Below, piece after piece: positions 1 through 9,318 of a stretch of 64,000 nucleotides of DNA. Every line of letters starts with the position of its first letter. Position 1 is the first letter of the stretch. Position numbers and translations under genes: made by a program. Source of the stretch: Candidatus Epilinea brevis (GTDB taxonomy: Bacteria > Chloroflexota > Anaerolineae > Epilineales > Epilineaceae). The notes beneath the pieces were generated by a model, which made no database searches, was not told where the DNA came from, and was given only the letters and a program-made list of their open reading frames with translations. The DNA is taken from contig JADJUE010000004.1 of the NCBI GenBank assembly GCA_016710785.1, positions 292,710 to 356,709 of the forward strand, read 5' to 3'.

Positions 1-359
1 CCGTGGCCTCGCATCACCACGAGGTGGAGCAGGATACCCTGGAGGCCGTCCTGGTGGAGACGGCGGACGCCATCAGCGGCGCCCGGCCCGGTGCCCGGCG
101 CGAATCGCTGGAGCTGTACATCAAGCGTATCAAGGCCTTGGAGACCATCGCCGAGGGCTTCGCCGGCGTGGAGGAATCCTTCGCCATCCAAGCCGGCCGC
201 GAGGTGCGCATCATCGTCAGGCCGGAGCAGGTAGACGACCTGGGCGCCCTGCGTCTGTCCCAGGACATCGCCAAGAAGATCGAGGAGACGCTTGAGTATC
301 CCGGTCAGGTCAAGGTGACGGTCATCCGCGAGACCCGCGCGGTCGAGTACGCTCGCTGA
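1..359 (+). CDS. rny: RNase Y (ribonuclease Y), C-terminal part only
   Basis: Partial gene whose 5' part lies before the window. RNase Y is a membrane-anchored endoribonuclease that starts mRNA decay. The visible 118 residues cover the end of the HD domain (SHHHEVEQ, then the helix ISGARPGARR followed by LYIKRIKALE) and the family's C-terminal domain (GREVRIIVRPEQ, TVIRETRAVEYAR). The motif order and the final residues match the family end, and the stop at 357-359 is followed by a strong hairpin. No start can be chosen here; the in-frame GTG at position 3 sits inside the HD domain. Confident call from family knowledge. Confidence 0.93.
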   Translation, partial: VASHHHEVEQDTLEAVLVETADAISGARPGARRESLELYIKRIKALETIAEGFAGVEESFAIQAGREVRIIVRPEQVDDLGALRLSQDIAKKIEETLEYPGQVKVTVIRETRAVEYAR

Positions 360-394
360 CCCTCAGCCTGAAGGCAGAATTCGATGGAATCCAA

Positions 395-420
395 CAGGCC
401 CCGGCGATGTCCGGGGCCTG
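395..420 (+). terminator. Hairpin terminator after rny
   Basis: Perfect 10-bp inverted repeat (395-404 with 411-420, six-base loop), very GC-rich, followed by a short T stretch. It lies between the converging rny and isochorismate synthase genes and may serve both. Confidence 0.8.
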
Positions 421-450
421 TTTGCTGTCCCCCACCGGCGCCGGCGGCGC

Positions 451-1767
451 TCAGGTCACGGTCAAGGCGCTCATCGCCGCGGTCATCTTCACCCTGATCT
501 CGGCCATCTCGGCTGCAGGATCCGAGCCTTCCACCAGTCCCGCGCCGGCATAGGCCGTCGCCAGGCCGCCGCGGATCAACAGCCCCCGGATGCCGACGCT
601 GATGTCGCCTTGACCGCGGCCGTCCAGCCAACCCACGCCGCCACCGTACCAGCCCCGGCCATCCGGCAGGGACTCGTGACGCTCGATGACCTCCAGGGCT
701 GCCCCTCTGGGCCAACCGCCCAAGGCCGGCGTGGGATGTAGGAGGGCCACGAGATCCAGCAGCTTCATCGCCGGACGCACCGAGGCGACCAGGACCGATT
801 GCAGATGCTGGAGGTTGGCGAGGCGGCGCAGTCGCGGCCCCGCAACCCGGGGCTGAAGGCCCATCCCCAGCAGTCCCTGCCGAATGGCCTCCACCACCAA
901 TCCATGCTCGGCACGATCCTTGACGCTGTGCAGAAGCTGCCGGCCCAGGGCCGCATCGGTGACCGGATCGGCATGCCGCGGACGTGATCCGGCCAAGGCC
1001 ATGGTCTCCAGCTTGTCGCCCCGCCGAGCCACCAGGCGCTCTGGGGTAGCCCCCAGCCAGGCCAGACCCGGGGTGGGGGAGAACAGGTAGTGAAAGCTGT
1101 CAGGCTCGGCCTGCATCCGTCTTTGCAGCAATACCAGCGCATCCCAATCGCGGCCGTCCGACCGGCGAGCCAGCCGCGCCCCCGCCAGGACTGCTTTCTG
1201 CACCAGGCCGGAGCGGATCTCGACCAGCGCCCCCGCGATGCGCCGCTCCAGGTCGTCGGGCAGCAAGGTCGAAAGGGCGGGCAAGCCCGCGTCCGGCTCA
1301 CCAGACATGCCCCTTCCGACATCCAGGAGGCGCGCCGCCCCCGCGGCCGCGGCCTCGGCCGCGGCGCCCCCGCGAGCCAGGGCCCAGACCAGGGGCGGCG
1401 CATCCGATCGCCAGATGACACCCGTCTCGGGCAGCGTCAGAACCGCCGACGGAAAGCCGGGCCAGGCGGGGCCATCCCAGAATCCGAAGCCCAGGAACCA
1501 TGGCAGGTCGATGGCCGCGATCTGCGCGCCCGCCACGGGCTCAATGCCCGTCGCAAGCGCCGACGCCATCCCCTCCGCCAGCCGGCGGAAGCGATCGGGG
1601 CCGACCGCCTCAACGCGGTGCGCCGCACCCCAGCCCATGACCTGGTGGATTGCGCCGTTCCCCCAGTACCAGCGCGTCGCGTCGGCACCCAAAGGCAGCG
1701 CGAGCTGCCCTGCGGCGGGTCGGGTCGCGGCGCCGGGCCGGGCCGTGGCCAGGTAGAACGGTGGCAT
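451..1767 (-). CDS. menF: Isochorismate synthase (MenF type)
   Basis: Converts chorismate to isochorismate, the first step toward menaquinone. The 438-aa chorismate-binding fold shows the expected motifs in order: VQKAVLAG with the presumed general-base Lys near 191, LGATPERLV with the catalytic Glu near 243, AGSRPR near 259-264, KDRAEHGLVV near 283-292, LHPTPALGGWPR near 343-354, and YAGAGLVEGSDP near 406-417. The substitution pattern (KAVLAG, HPTPAVGG-like) fits MenF/EntC better than anthranilate or aminodeoxychorismate synthases. It stands alone; no other men gene is visible. ATG start at 1767. It could feed a siderophore route instead, but the quinone-linked bc-type operon nearby makes menaquinone more likely (inference). 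Confidence 0.9.
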   Translation of the reverse strand: MPPFYLATARPGAATRPAAGQLALPLGADATRWYWGNGAIHQVMGWGAAHRVEAVGPDRFRRLAEGMASALATGIEPVAGAQIAAIDLPWFLGFGFWDGPAWPGFPSAVLTLPETGVIWRSDAPPLVWALARGGAAAEAAAAGAARLLDVGRGMSGEPDAGLPALSTLLPDDLERRIAGALVEIRSGLVQKAVLAGARLARRSDGRDWDALVLLQRRMQAEPDSFHYLFSPTPGLAWLGATPERLVARRGDKLETMALAGSRPRHADPVTDAALGRQLLHSVKDRAEHGLVVEAIRQGLLGMGLQPRVAGPRLRRLANLQHLQSVLVASVRPAMKLLDLVALLHPTPALGGWPRGAALEVIERHESLPDGRGWYGGGVGWLDGRGQGDISVGIRGLLIRGGLATAYAGAGLVEGSDPAAEMAEIRVKMTAAMSALTVT

Positions 1768-1933
1768 GGCCGTGATTGTACGCCGCGGCGATCAGCCGCG
1801 CGGCGCACAGAGCCGTGGAATGTCCCGACGATCGGACGGCTTGGTCGGCGGTCTGTGCCCTGGCGGTCCTTGCCGGCCGCTGTTGCCCCTGGTAGACTCT
1901 CGGCCCCGCAGCCCATCCCCAAGGTGTTCGCCG

Positions 1934-2716
1934 ATGCTCACGTCGCCAACCCGTCCGGCGCCCTGGCGCCGGATCGTCCGCATCGCCGCATTCAGCGCTC
2001 TGTCCTTGTCCGGCACTCACCATGCCGGCGCGGCCGGTCAGGCCTTGTTCGCCCAGTCCGAAATCTACCTGACCACGGATCCGCAACCGGTCTCCATCCT
2101 GGTTCAGGACGTCGGCGCCATGCGCGGGTTCGAACTGTCATTGGCCTATGACGGCGAAGTCGTGACCGTCACGGCCGTGGGCAACGGCAGCCTGATCAGC
2201 GCGGTGCGGCCCGAGGCGCAGCTCACCGTGGTCGCGGCCGAACCGGGGGCATTGACCGTCAGGCTTGCGCTGGAAGAGGCTGTGGACGCCACGCCGGCGA
2301 CCGACGGATCGGCGGCCGCTCCCGCTCTCCTCCCCCAAGGCAGCGGGGAACTGGTCAAGCTCACCCTCGCGCCCTTGAAACAGACCGACGAACCGATCGC
2401 GCTGACGGTCACCGACCTCCGCATCCTGGGCGCCGCTGATGCCGGCGACGAGACGTTCAGCTGCCCCCCGGCGCAGATCACCGTGGCGCAGGACCCCAGC
2501 GATGCGCAGCGTGCGGCCTTTCTGGAACAGGCCACCGCCTTGCGGCCGACCGGGTCGCTCAAGGGTCTCTTGACCGGCTCGTGGCTGCCCGGCATTCCGG
2601 ACGGGCCTTCGCCCAACCTGGCCTGGATGGGTCTCGCCCTTCTCGGTCTGGCCGTGGCCGGACTGGCCTGGGCTCTCGGCCGGCGACCGCCGTCGTCGCC
2701 GACCGGCGATGGGTGA
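1934..2716 (+). CDS. Secreted, membrane-anchored cohesin-like domain protein
   Basis: 260 residues. N-terminal signal segment (IAAFSALSLSGTHHAGAAG), one beta-rich domain of about 130 residues, then a C-terminal transmembrane helix (LAWMGLALLGLAVAGLAWAL) and a basic tail. The beta domain resembles cohesin/Ig-like modules: PQPVSILVQDVGAMRGFELS followed by LAYDGEVVTVTAVGNGSLI. The start at 1934 is chosen because it places the signal peptide at the N-terminus; the open frame extends further upstream without such features. It lies just before a CAP protein with a dockerin-like tail. The exact partner is unknown; cohesin-like folds also act in adhesion unrelated to cellulosomes. Confidence 0.68.
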   Translation: MLTSPTRPAPWRRIVRIAAFSALSLSGTHHAGAAGQALFAQSEIYLTTDPQPVSILVQDVGAMRGFELSLAYDGEVVTVTAVGNGSLISAVRPEAQLTVVAAEPGALTVRLALEEAVDATPATDGSAAAPALLPQGSGELVKLTLAPLKQTDEPIALTVTDLRILGAADAGDETFSCPPAQITVAQDPSDAQRAAFLEQATALRPTGSLKGLLTGSWLPGIPDGPSPNLAWMGLALLGLAVAGLAWALGRRPPSSPTGDG

Positions 2717-2866
2717 GCGCCGGCCTCGCCGCAACCACCCGGTCGTCGGTCGCAGCGACGGACGCGAGCACCCGTGCTTCGCAAGCCCCACTGTGTTATA
2801 CTTGGCAATGACGGTTTGCCATCATGGCATCTTCACGACATCGGGTATGTGGCTAGGAGGATCCTC

Positions 2867-3595
2867 ATGAGCATGGTTCGATCAAGTCGGCGTGGCGCAG
2901 TGGTGCTGGCGATTGCCTCGGCGGTCCTGCTGGCCTTGCCGGTGGCCATCGCCTTGGCCTCATGGCCGGGCGAGCGCATCCTGCCCCAGGAGCAGGCCGT
3001 GGTGGACATGGTCAACGAAGAGCGGGCCAAGGTCGGTCGCCAGCCCCTGTTGGTCAACTACCAGCTCCAGGTCGCGGCCTGGATGCACAATGAGCACATG
3101 GTCAAGACCGGCTGCTTCTCGCACGGCGACTGCGGCGACGGCGGCCCCTCGGACCGGGTGAAGAAGAGCGGCTACAAGGGCGGAATGGTCGGCGAGAACA
3201 TCGCCAAGGGCTACCGCACGCCCGCCGAGGTGATGGACGGCTGGATGCACAGCACGGGTCACCGCGCCAACATCCTCAACGCCAACTACATCGACATCGG
3301 CGTGGCCTACAACCCCAGCGGTCCCACCTGGACCCAGGTCTTCGCCGTACCCGACCCCAATGTGCCCACGGTCACGCCGCCGACCGATCCGCTGACCATC
3401 CCCTGTGACCTGCCCGACTTCAACGGCGACCGCACGGTGACCGACGCGGACGTGGACATGACCGCCGGCCAGCTGATGCTGACCGCCACGGATCCGGCCT
3501 GGAACGCCAAGTACGATCTGGTCAAGGACCAGATGATCAACGTCTACGATGTCTATGCCGTGGCGATGAAGGTCGGTCAGTCCTGCCCGAAGTGA
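2867..3595 (+). CDS. Secreted CAP/SCP domain protein with dockerin-like C-terminus
   Basis: 242 residues. An N-terminal hydrophobic signal segment is followed by a CAP (SCP/PR1, YkwD-like) domain with NEERAKVGRQPL, HNEHM, CFSHGDC, GENIAKGY and GWMHSTGHRANILN. The C-terminus (about 185-240) carries two half-repeats reminiscent of a type I dockerin: DFNGDRTVTDADV and a YDLVKDQMINVYDV segment, ending in a Cys. Start at 2867 is supported by an AGGAGG ribosome site at 2855-2860; an upstream in-frame ATG at 2774 lacks one. CAP proteins are extracellular with diverse or unknown activity. A hairpin (3599-3621) and a strong terminator (3687-3714) follow. Confidence 0.85.
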   Translation: MSMVRSSRRGAVVLAIASAVLLALPVAIALASWPGERILPQEQAVVDMVNEERAKVGRQPLLVNYQLQVAAWMHNEHMVKTGCFSHGDCGDGGPSDRVKKSGYKGGMVGENIAKGYRTPAEVMDGWMHSTGHRANILNANYIDIGVAYNPSGPTWTQVFAVPDPNVPTVTPPTDPLTIPCDLPDFNGDRTVTDADVDMTAGQLMLTATDPAWNAKYDLVKDQMINVYDVYAVAMKVGQSCPK

Positions 3596-3686
3596 ACGCT
3601 TGCCGGCTGATGGCCGGCAAGCTGTGATCGGCATGCCGTGATCGGCAGACGTGACAGCCGTTTCAGAAGACCAGCATCCACAAGAA

Positions 3687-3721
3687 GACGGGGAGCGCGA
3701 TCGCGCTCCCCGTCTCTTTTT
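3687..3721 (+). terminator. Rho-independent terminator after the CAP protein gene
   Basis: Perfect 14-bp inverted repeat (3687-3700 with 3701-3714) followed by a T-rich run to about 3721. A weaker 9-bp hairpin lies directly after the CAP stop codon at 3599-3621. Confidence 0.9.
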
Positions 3722-3856
3722 GTCGTCGCCCGGCCGCCTCCGCATCCGGGCGGCCGACTTGGCCGTGACAGATGCAGGTGGACATCGTTATCTGCAGCGC
3801 CTGAACTGCAGGCAACCACACCATTTGTTTCTGGGGATCGACGCTAGGAGCCGGCC

Positions 3857-6800
3857 ATGTCGGAATCAACACGACGTTTGCGACTGTTCGCCCCCCTTCT
3901 GCTCGCGGTCGCGGTGCTGGGGATGCTGTGGGGCGGCCATGCCGCCCGCAAGGCCAACGGGCAGATCAACCCCAAGGCCTGGAATGCCCTGCCATCGGAT
4001 TCCGCCGGCGAATGCGGCGGCGAAGCAGGACGCGACGGCACAGAATCCGCATGGACGGCGACCAACGGCTACCTCCACCTGCGACTCTGCATGGCCGGGA
4101 CGCCCGGTTGGTCCAAGGACCAGTCGCCTGATTGGAGTGCGGCGCGCTACAAGTGGTGGCTGCAGGTAGGCAACCAGAGCTTCATGCTGCTGTTGGAAGA
4201 CGCCGCCGTGAGCGGCGACTCACAGGCCGGCGGCCTGCTGTCCGACGGCGCCGGCGACCTCACCTTGATCCCCGATCTCAACGGCAACGGCCGCTTTGAT
4301 GACGACTGGGGATCGGCGGCCGGCACTCCGGCACCGTACCTGTTCAACGGTCAGGGACATCCCCTGTGGCGCCGCGCCTGGTCGACCACGGCCGGCAGCA
4401 CGCAGATGGCCACGGTGGGCAGCACCCGTGACATCGGCTTCAGCTTGGGCCAGGCCGCCTGCGGTCCCACGGTGGAGGTCTACATCAATCTGGCCCTGCT
4501 TGGACCTAGCGCCGTGCCTTGCGTTCGCTGGGCCACCGACCCCGAGTCACCCAACCTGGACACGGCCTCCGGCTGTGACACCGGTCCGCGTATGGTCTGC
4601 CTGAACGCGGTGGTCGACGACAAGACCGCCGTCCCGCCGACCGAGACCCCCTTCCTGCCGACGCAGCCGCCGTTCCCGGCAACGCTGACGCCGGTGCCGC
4701 CCTCGCTCACGCCCGTGCCGCCTTCGGCCACGGCGGTCCCGCCGACGGCCACCTCCGTGCCGCCTTCCGCGACCGCGGTTCCGGGCACTGCGGTTCCAGG
4801 CACCGCGACGGACCAGCCGCCCGCGCCGACCACGGCGCCTTCAGCCACTTCCGTCGCTGTGCTCCCCAGTGCCACCCCGCCGCCGGGCATCGCGTCGCCC
4901 ACGCCGACGCCGCCGCCGCTGCCGGCCACCGCCACGTCGGTCTTCCCCACGCCGGTCGCCACGCAGACCAGGACGACCAACCTGACGCCGGTTCCGCCGC
5001 CCTGGCTGACCGGCACCCCCATCCCGCAACCCACCAACATCTGGCCCTCACCGACGCCCGAAGGCGGCAACGTGGGCCTGGGCGACCTCAACAGCTGCGC
5101 GCTGGAGGTCGACAGCGTAGGCCAGAACCCGCGCCCCTTCCCGGTGGCGGTGACGGCCTATGCCCAGCAGGTGAACATCTCCGGGCAGCCGGTCGCCGGG
5201 CAGGTGTACATGGCGACCAACCCAGCCAACGGAAGCTGCGCCTATTTCGCCGGCCTGCCTTCGGGTACCTACCGCACCTGGTTCGCTGGCGTGCCCTCCA
5301 ACTACACCCTGTACCCGGGTTCGCCGCAGAGCCAGTACGTGCAGGTGCTCCCCTATCCGGCGCCCTGCGCGCAGTCGGCCTTCCGCTACACCCTCTGCGG
5401 CTACTGCCCCAACCCCACCGCGGTGGTTCCAGCGCCCTGTCCGCCGGGCTGCCCGCCCGGGGGCCAACCCACGGCCTGCCCGCCGGGCTTCCCTTGCCCG
5501 CCTTCGGGCCAACCCACGGCCTGCCCGCCCGGCTTCCCCTGCCCGCCCACGGGCCTGCCGACGGCCTGGCCGCATAGCCCGCAGCGCCCCTCATTCGGCT
5601 GCCATTCCCTGCTCCCCATCCTAAACTTCCTGGCCAACGACGCGGTATGCTCCAGCTGGGTCGAGGTACAGAACACCGGCGACCATCCGGCCAAGGCCAT
5701 CATGCTGGTCTGGGGCGCGCCGGGCTTCTGCCCGCCGCAATGCACCGGACCACTCAAGGTGGAATGCTCCGGACTCCTGATCCCCGGCTCGGCCTGGAAC
5801 TTCCTCGGCGCGCAGATCCCCACGGGCGCCAAGAGCGGTGCCATCGTCTCGGCCGGAACGGATTACGTCGGCGCCCATGGCGAGGACATCTTCGCCGACG
5901 CCCTCTGCGAATCGCTCTTCCAGTACGTGGTGGGCGACTGCAACGAGTTCCGGCGCTTCTGGAAGGCCTACACGGAATTCGGCAATTGGCGCGGCTTCGA
6001 CTTCGGCAGCCGGCCCTGCCAGCCGATGGCCGCCGAGGTCTTGCGCCAATGCCCGGGCGACCTGCGCCCGGAGGTCAACGTGGTGTCGAGCTACGCGGGC
6101 ATCGCCGGCGAGTTCCTGGGCGCCTACGATCCCGTCTATGGCGGCTTCGCCTTCTATGCCCCCAGCCTGTATGCGGCTTCCGGCGGCTACAACAGCATCC
6201 TCTATATCCAGAACGGCGGGCTGGAATGCACCAGCCTCGAGATCTGGTTCAAGGGCCGCGACGACTGCCTCCGCCCGCGTATCTGCGACGTGAGCACGCT
6301 CTCGCCGGGCGAGACCTTCCAGTTCGACGCCTCCAGCTGCATGCCGGCGGGCTGGGTGGGCGACGCCTGGATCCGCTCCACGCAGCCGTTGGGCGTCGCC
6401 GTGGACCATATCGGCAACGACGTCCTGATGACCTACACCGGGCTGCCGGCCGAGTTGAACTATGTCTTCCACGGTGTGAAGTACTTCACGACCGGCTCGG
6501 CCGTGGCCTACGGTCCGCTGATCTACTCTGAGTACCAGGGCTGGGACACGGCGGTCATCGTCCAGAACCTGTCGCGCACGCAGGCGGCCAAGGTCAAGGT
6601 CTACTTCCTGGACCGCTCGGGTGACGTCATCACCACGGTGGTCGACTGGGTCTGCCCGCAGGGCTCGCAGCAGTTCTTGTTGCCGGTCATCGCCAACCTT
6701 CCGGGCAACTGGGTAGGTTCGGTGCGGGTGGAGAGCCAGGACTGGTTCGCACCCGGCTCGCCGGCGGTGGACGCCCCCTACATCTTCGCCATCGCCGAGA

Positions 6801-7450
6801 TGGTCAAGTACGGCGACGTGCAGCGCACCTCGCCGCAAGAGGCCATGGCCTACGAGTTCTTCCCCGAGCAGATGGCCTATGACTGGCAGGTGGGCTCCGG
6901 CTGCGGCGGTCTGTGCTCGGGCATCGGGCGCATCGGCATCCCCAGCTTCCACAAGGACCAGGCGGGCTCCGGTATCACCTCGGAAGTGGCCATCGCCAAC
7001 ATTGTGGCCAAGCCGGGCTTCACCGACTTCGCGGTCTTCATCTTCGACCAGAACGGCCTCTTGGACTTCGTCTGCGAGAAGCTGCACGATCGCCAGGTGG
7101 AGTACATCGACCTGAACAGCTGGGGCTTCATCAACCCGGGCTTCAAGGGTTCGGCGCTCATCTCGGCCACGTTCTGGGAGCATGAGGTCTTCGCCCCCAA
7201 CGGCGGCTTCGTCCGCAACGTGGTGGGCCTGGCCGCGGTGAAGGTGGAGCGCGCCGGCACGACCTTGGGGCTGGACATCCCCGGCGACGAGTCGGCCGCC
7301 AACTGGGGCTTCCCGCTGCCGGGCGCGCTGCCCTTCCTGGGCCCGCGCGCGCCGCAATGCCCCGGCCAGCCGGGTACGGAGCCGGGCAACGGCGGCGGTG
7401 GTGGCGGCCCGGGGCCGATCCCGACGCCGCCGGGTCCGCCGATTCCCTGA
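3857..7450 (+). CDS. Large secreted Pro/Thr-rich surface protein
   Basis: 1197 residues, function not recognised. It begins with a signal segment (FAPLLLAVAVLGMLW). Residues about 255-405 are a Pro/Thr/Ser linker with VPPSAT/VPPTAT units, and a second low-complexity stretch near 525-570 repeats PTACPPGFPCPP. The C-terminal half (about 590-1165) is a folded region rich in Cys, Trp and Tyr that appears to hold repeated beta domains (LYIQNGGLECTSLEIWF, then AVIVQNLSRTQAAKVKVYF, then AIANIVAKPGFTDFAVFIF), and the protein ends in Gly/Pro-rich sequence. It is probably cell-surface or secreted. Monocistronic, with its own terminator at 7510-7538. Such linkers are common in Chloroflexota extracellular proteins (family knowledge). 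Confidence 0.75.
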   Translation: MSESTRRLRLFAPLLLAVAVLGMLWGGHAARKANGQINPKAWNALPSDSAGECGGEAGRDGTESAWTATNGYLHLRLCMAGTPGWSKDQSPDWSAARYKWWLQVGNQSFMLLLEDAAVSGDSQAGGLLSDGAGDLTLIPDLNGNGRFDDDWGSAAGTPAPYLFNGQGHPLWRRAWSTTAGSTQMATVGSTRDIGFSLGQAACGPTVEVYINLALLGPSAVPCVRWATDPESPNLDTASGCDTGPRMVCLNAVVDDKTAVPPTETPFLPTQPPFPATLTPVPPSLTPVPPSATAVPPTATSVPPSATAVPGTAVPGTATDQPPAPTTAPSATSVAVLPSATPPPGIASPTPTPPPLPATATSVFPTPVATQTRTTNLTPVPPPWLTGTPIPQPTNIWPSPTPEGGNVGLGDLNSCALEVDSVGQNPRPFPVAVTAYAQQVNISGQPVAGQVYMATNPANGSCAYFAGLPSGTYRTWFAGVPSNYTLYPGSPQSQYVQVLPYPAPCAQSAFRYTLCGYCPNPTAVVPAPCPPGCPPGGQPTACPPGFPCPPSGQPTACPPGFPCPPTGLPTAWPHSPQRPSFGCHSLLPILNFLANDAVCSSWVEVQNTGDHPAKAIMLVWGAPGFCPPQCTGPLKVECSGLLIPGSAWNFLGAQIPTGAKSGAIVSAGTDYVGAHGEDIFADALCESLFQYVVGDCNEFRRFWKAYTEFGNWRGFDFGSRPCQPMAAEVLRQCPGDLRPEVNVVSSYAGIAGEFLGAYDPVYGGFAFYAPSLYAASGGYNSILYIQNGGLECTSLEIWFKGRDDCLRPRICDVSTLSPGETFQFDASSCMPAGWVGDAWIRSTQPLGVAVDHIGNDVLMTYTGLPAELNYVFHGVKYFTTGSAVAYGPLIYSEYQGWDTAVIVQNLSRTQAAKVKVYFLDRSGDVITTVVDWVCPQGSQQFLLPVIANLPGNWVGSVRVESQDWFAPGSPAVDAPYIFAIAEMVKYGDVQRTSPQEAMAYEFFPEQMAYDWQVGSGCGGLCSGIGRIGIPSFHKDQAGSGITSEVAIANIVAKPGFTDFAVFIFDQNGLLDFVCEKLHDRQVEYIDLNSWGFINPGFKGSALISATFWEHEVFAPNGGFVRNVVGLAAVKVERAGTTLGLDIPGDESAANWGFPLPGALPFLGPRAPQCPGQPGTEPGNGGGGGGPGPIPTPPGPPIP

Positions 7451-7509
7451 TAGCGGGGACGGTGGTCCGGAGCGAAGGCTCCCGGGATTCCACCAAGAGA
7501 CCTTAGAAG

Positions 7510-7540
7510 ACAGGCGCGGCCCGTGGGGCCGCGCCTGTTT
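7510..7540 (+). terminator. Rho-independent terminator after the large surface protein
   Basis: 13-bp inverted repeat (7510-7522 with 7526-7538) with a 3-base loop and a short T run. Confidence 0.85.
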
Positions 7541-7706
7541 CGTTGCCCCGCCGCGTGTGCGGGCCGCGGCCGCCGCCCAAGGCCCCATCCGCCGTCGGCG
7601 GCGCGCTGGACAAGCGCCGCATCTTGTTTACAATGCTGGTCAATGTTGGCGACAAGGCTTGTCGTGTCCGTCGCCGCCGTGGTGACTTCCGCTGGAGGCC
7701 GCGAGC

Positions 7707-8252
7707 ATGGATCAGCAAGGGACCGAAACCGATCCGCATGACCTGGACGGATCTCGACGCCGTTTCCTCGTCGGCTCCTCTCGCCTGGCGATGCTGGCCG
7801 GCCTGGTCGCCGGCTACGGCGCCTTCGGCCGCATAGCAGCCCGCTTCCTGTATCCGGCGCATGCCGAACCGCGCCAATGGCAGTTCGTGGCCGATCTCAA
7901 ACGGCTGCACACGGGTGAGTCCTTGCGTTATGTCGCACCCACGGGCGAACCCGTCGCCATCACCCGCCGCGGCAACCGCGGCGACAGCTCAGACTTCGTG
8001 GCCCTCTCCAGCACCTGCCCGCATCTGGGCTGCCAGGTGCATTGGCAGGCGCAGGAAGACCGCTTCTTCTGCCCCTGCCACAACGGGGTCTTCGATCCGT
8101 CGGGCAAGGCTACGGCCGGCCCGCCGGCCGACGCGGGCCAGTCGCTGGCGCGCTACCCCCTGAAGGTGGAGCGGGGACTGCTGTTCATCGAGGTGCCGGT
8201 GGAGCGGGTGGTGCGCGGCGATGGCCGGCCGCGCGCAGGGGGACGGGCGTGA
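7707..8252 (+). CDS. Rieske iron-sulfur protein of a bc-type complex
   Basis: 181 residues. Twin-Arg-like N-terminus (SRRRFLVGSSRLAMLAGLVA) serving as Tat signal and membrane anchor, then a Rieske fold with both cluster motifs CPHLGC and CPCHNGVF plus the Pro loop after FDPSGKA. It is first of three genes: its TGA overlaps the GTG of cytochrome b (GTGA at 8249-8252). It would shuttle electrons from menaquinol at the Q-site to the next heme protein. ATG start with a GGAGG-like site upstream. Confidence 0.94.
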   Translation: MDQQGTETDPHDLDGSRRRFLVGSSRLAMLAGLVAGYGAFGRIAARFLYPAHAEPRQWQFVADLKRLHTGESLRYVAPTGEPVAITRRGNRGDSSDFVALSSTCPHLGCQVHWQAQEDRFFCPCHNGVFDPSGKATAGPPADAGQSLARYPLKVERGLLFIEVPVERVVRGDGRPRAGGRA

Positions 8253-9298
8253 ACAGCCTGGGTTCCTGGCTGGGCCAGCGGCTGCCCCTGGACAAGCTGG
8301 ACCTGCGCGAGCTGACCAACGAACCGGTCCCCTACCACCTCAAGCGCTGGTGGTTCGCCTTGGGGGGAACCCCTGCCTACCTCTTCGTGGTCCAGATCGT
8401 GACCGGCATCCTGCTGGCCTTCTATTACCAGCCCGCGCCCAGCACCGCTTACAACTCCGTTCGCTACATCACGGAAGAAGCCAGCTACGGTTGGTACATC
8501 CGCAGCATGCACAAGTGGGGCGCCACCCTGATGATCGCCGCGGTGGTTCTGCACCAGATGCGGGTCTATTTCACGGGCGCCTACCGCAAGCCGCGGGAGA
8601 TCAACTGGATGGTGGGCATGCTGCTCCTCATCTGCACCCTCATGATCGGCTTCACCGGCTACAGCCTGGTCTTCGAGCAGCTCAGCTACTGGGGCGCCAC
8701 GGTAGGGGCCAACATCGCCGACGCGGTGCCCGTGGTGGGCGGTCTGGCCAAGCGCATGCTCTTGGGCGGCGATCGCTACAACGCCAACACGCTCGCCCGC
8801 TTCTACATCATCCACGCCGCCGTGCTGCCCGTCACCCTGGCGGCCCTGGTGGCCACGCATATCGCCATCATCCGCCTGCAGGGCGTGAGCGAGATGCAGT
8901 TCAAGGACGAGGATCCGAGCCGGCCGCGCAGCTTCAACTTCTTCCCCGACCATCTGTACACCGAGCTGATCATGGGCCTGGCCCTGATGATCCTGCTCAG
9001 CGCCCTGGCCACCATCGCCCCGGCCGAGATGGGCCCGCCCGCGGATCCGCTCAGCACGCCGGAGGTGATCAAACCGGAGTGGTTCTTCTACGTGGCGTTC
9101 CGGTGGCTGAAGCTCTTCTCCGGCAGCGCCGCGGTGCTGAGCATGGGCGCGGTGGTGGCGCTCATGTTCGGCTGGCCCTTCATAGACGCGTTCATTCGCA
9201 GGCGCAGCCGCTTCCAGGAAGCCAGCGTCTGGATCGGCATCCTGGGCGTCCTGGCCATCCTGGGCCTGACCGTCTGGGAAGCCCTCGTCGCCCATTGA
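8249..9298 (+). CDS. Cytochrome b, fused b6/subunit IV type
   Basis: 349 residues, a full-length single-chain cytochrome b. The start is the GTG at 8249 that overlaps the Rieske stop; the longer open frame upstream is the Rieske gene in another frame. Heme ligands are the paired His in HKWGATLMIAAVVLHQM and HAAVLPVTLAALVATH; the Q-site PEWY motif reads PEWF here (IKPEWFFYVAFRWLK). The carboxyl part follows the subunit IV pattern. It lies 20 bp before an octaheme cytochrome, so the likely unit is Rieske / cyt b / multiheme c rather than a standard cytochrome c1 complex. Confidence 0.95.
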   Translation: MNSLGSWLGQRLPLDKLDLRELTNEPVPYHLKRWWFALGGTPAYLFVVQIVTGILLAFYYQPAPSTAYNSVRYITEEASYGWYIRSMHKWGATLMIAAVVLHQMRVYFTGAYRKPREINWMVGMLLLICTLMIGFTGYSLVFEQLSYWGATVGANIADAVPVVGGLAKRMLLGGDRYNANTLARFYIIHAAVLPVTLAALVATHIAIIRLQGVSEMQFKDEDPSRPRSFNFFPDHLYTELIMGLALMILLSALATIAPAEMGPPADPLSTPEVIKPEWFFYVAFRWLKLFSGSAAVLSMGAVVALMFGWPFIDAFIRRRSRFQEASVWIGILGVLAILGLTVWEALVAH

Positions 9299-9318
9299 CC
9301 ACGGAAGGAAGCAGACCG

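Noticed and set aside
1934..3595. Cellulosome cluster
   Set aside because: No glycoside hydrolases or scaffoldin; only isolated cohesin- and dockerin-like modules.
5450..5570. DNA tandem repeat as a regulatory element
   Set aside because: It encodes the PTACPPGFPCPP linker in the surface protein.
5621..7588. 655-aa open frame on the minus strand
   Set aside because: Complete antisense shadow of the large surface protein; no motif, Arg/Ala-rich composition typical of high-GC shadows.
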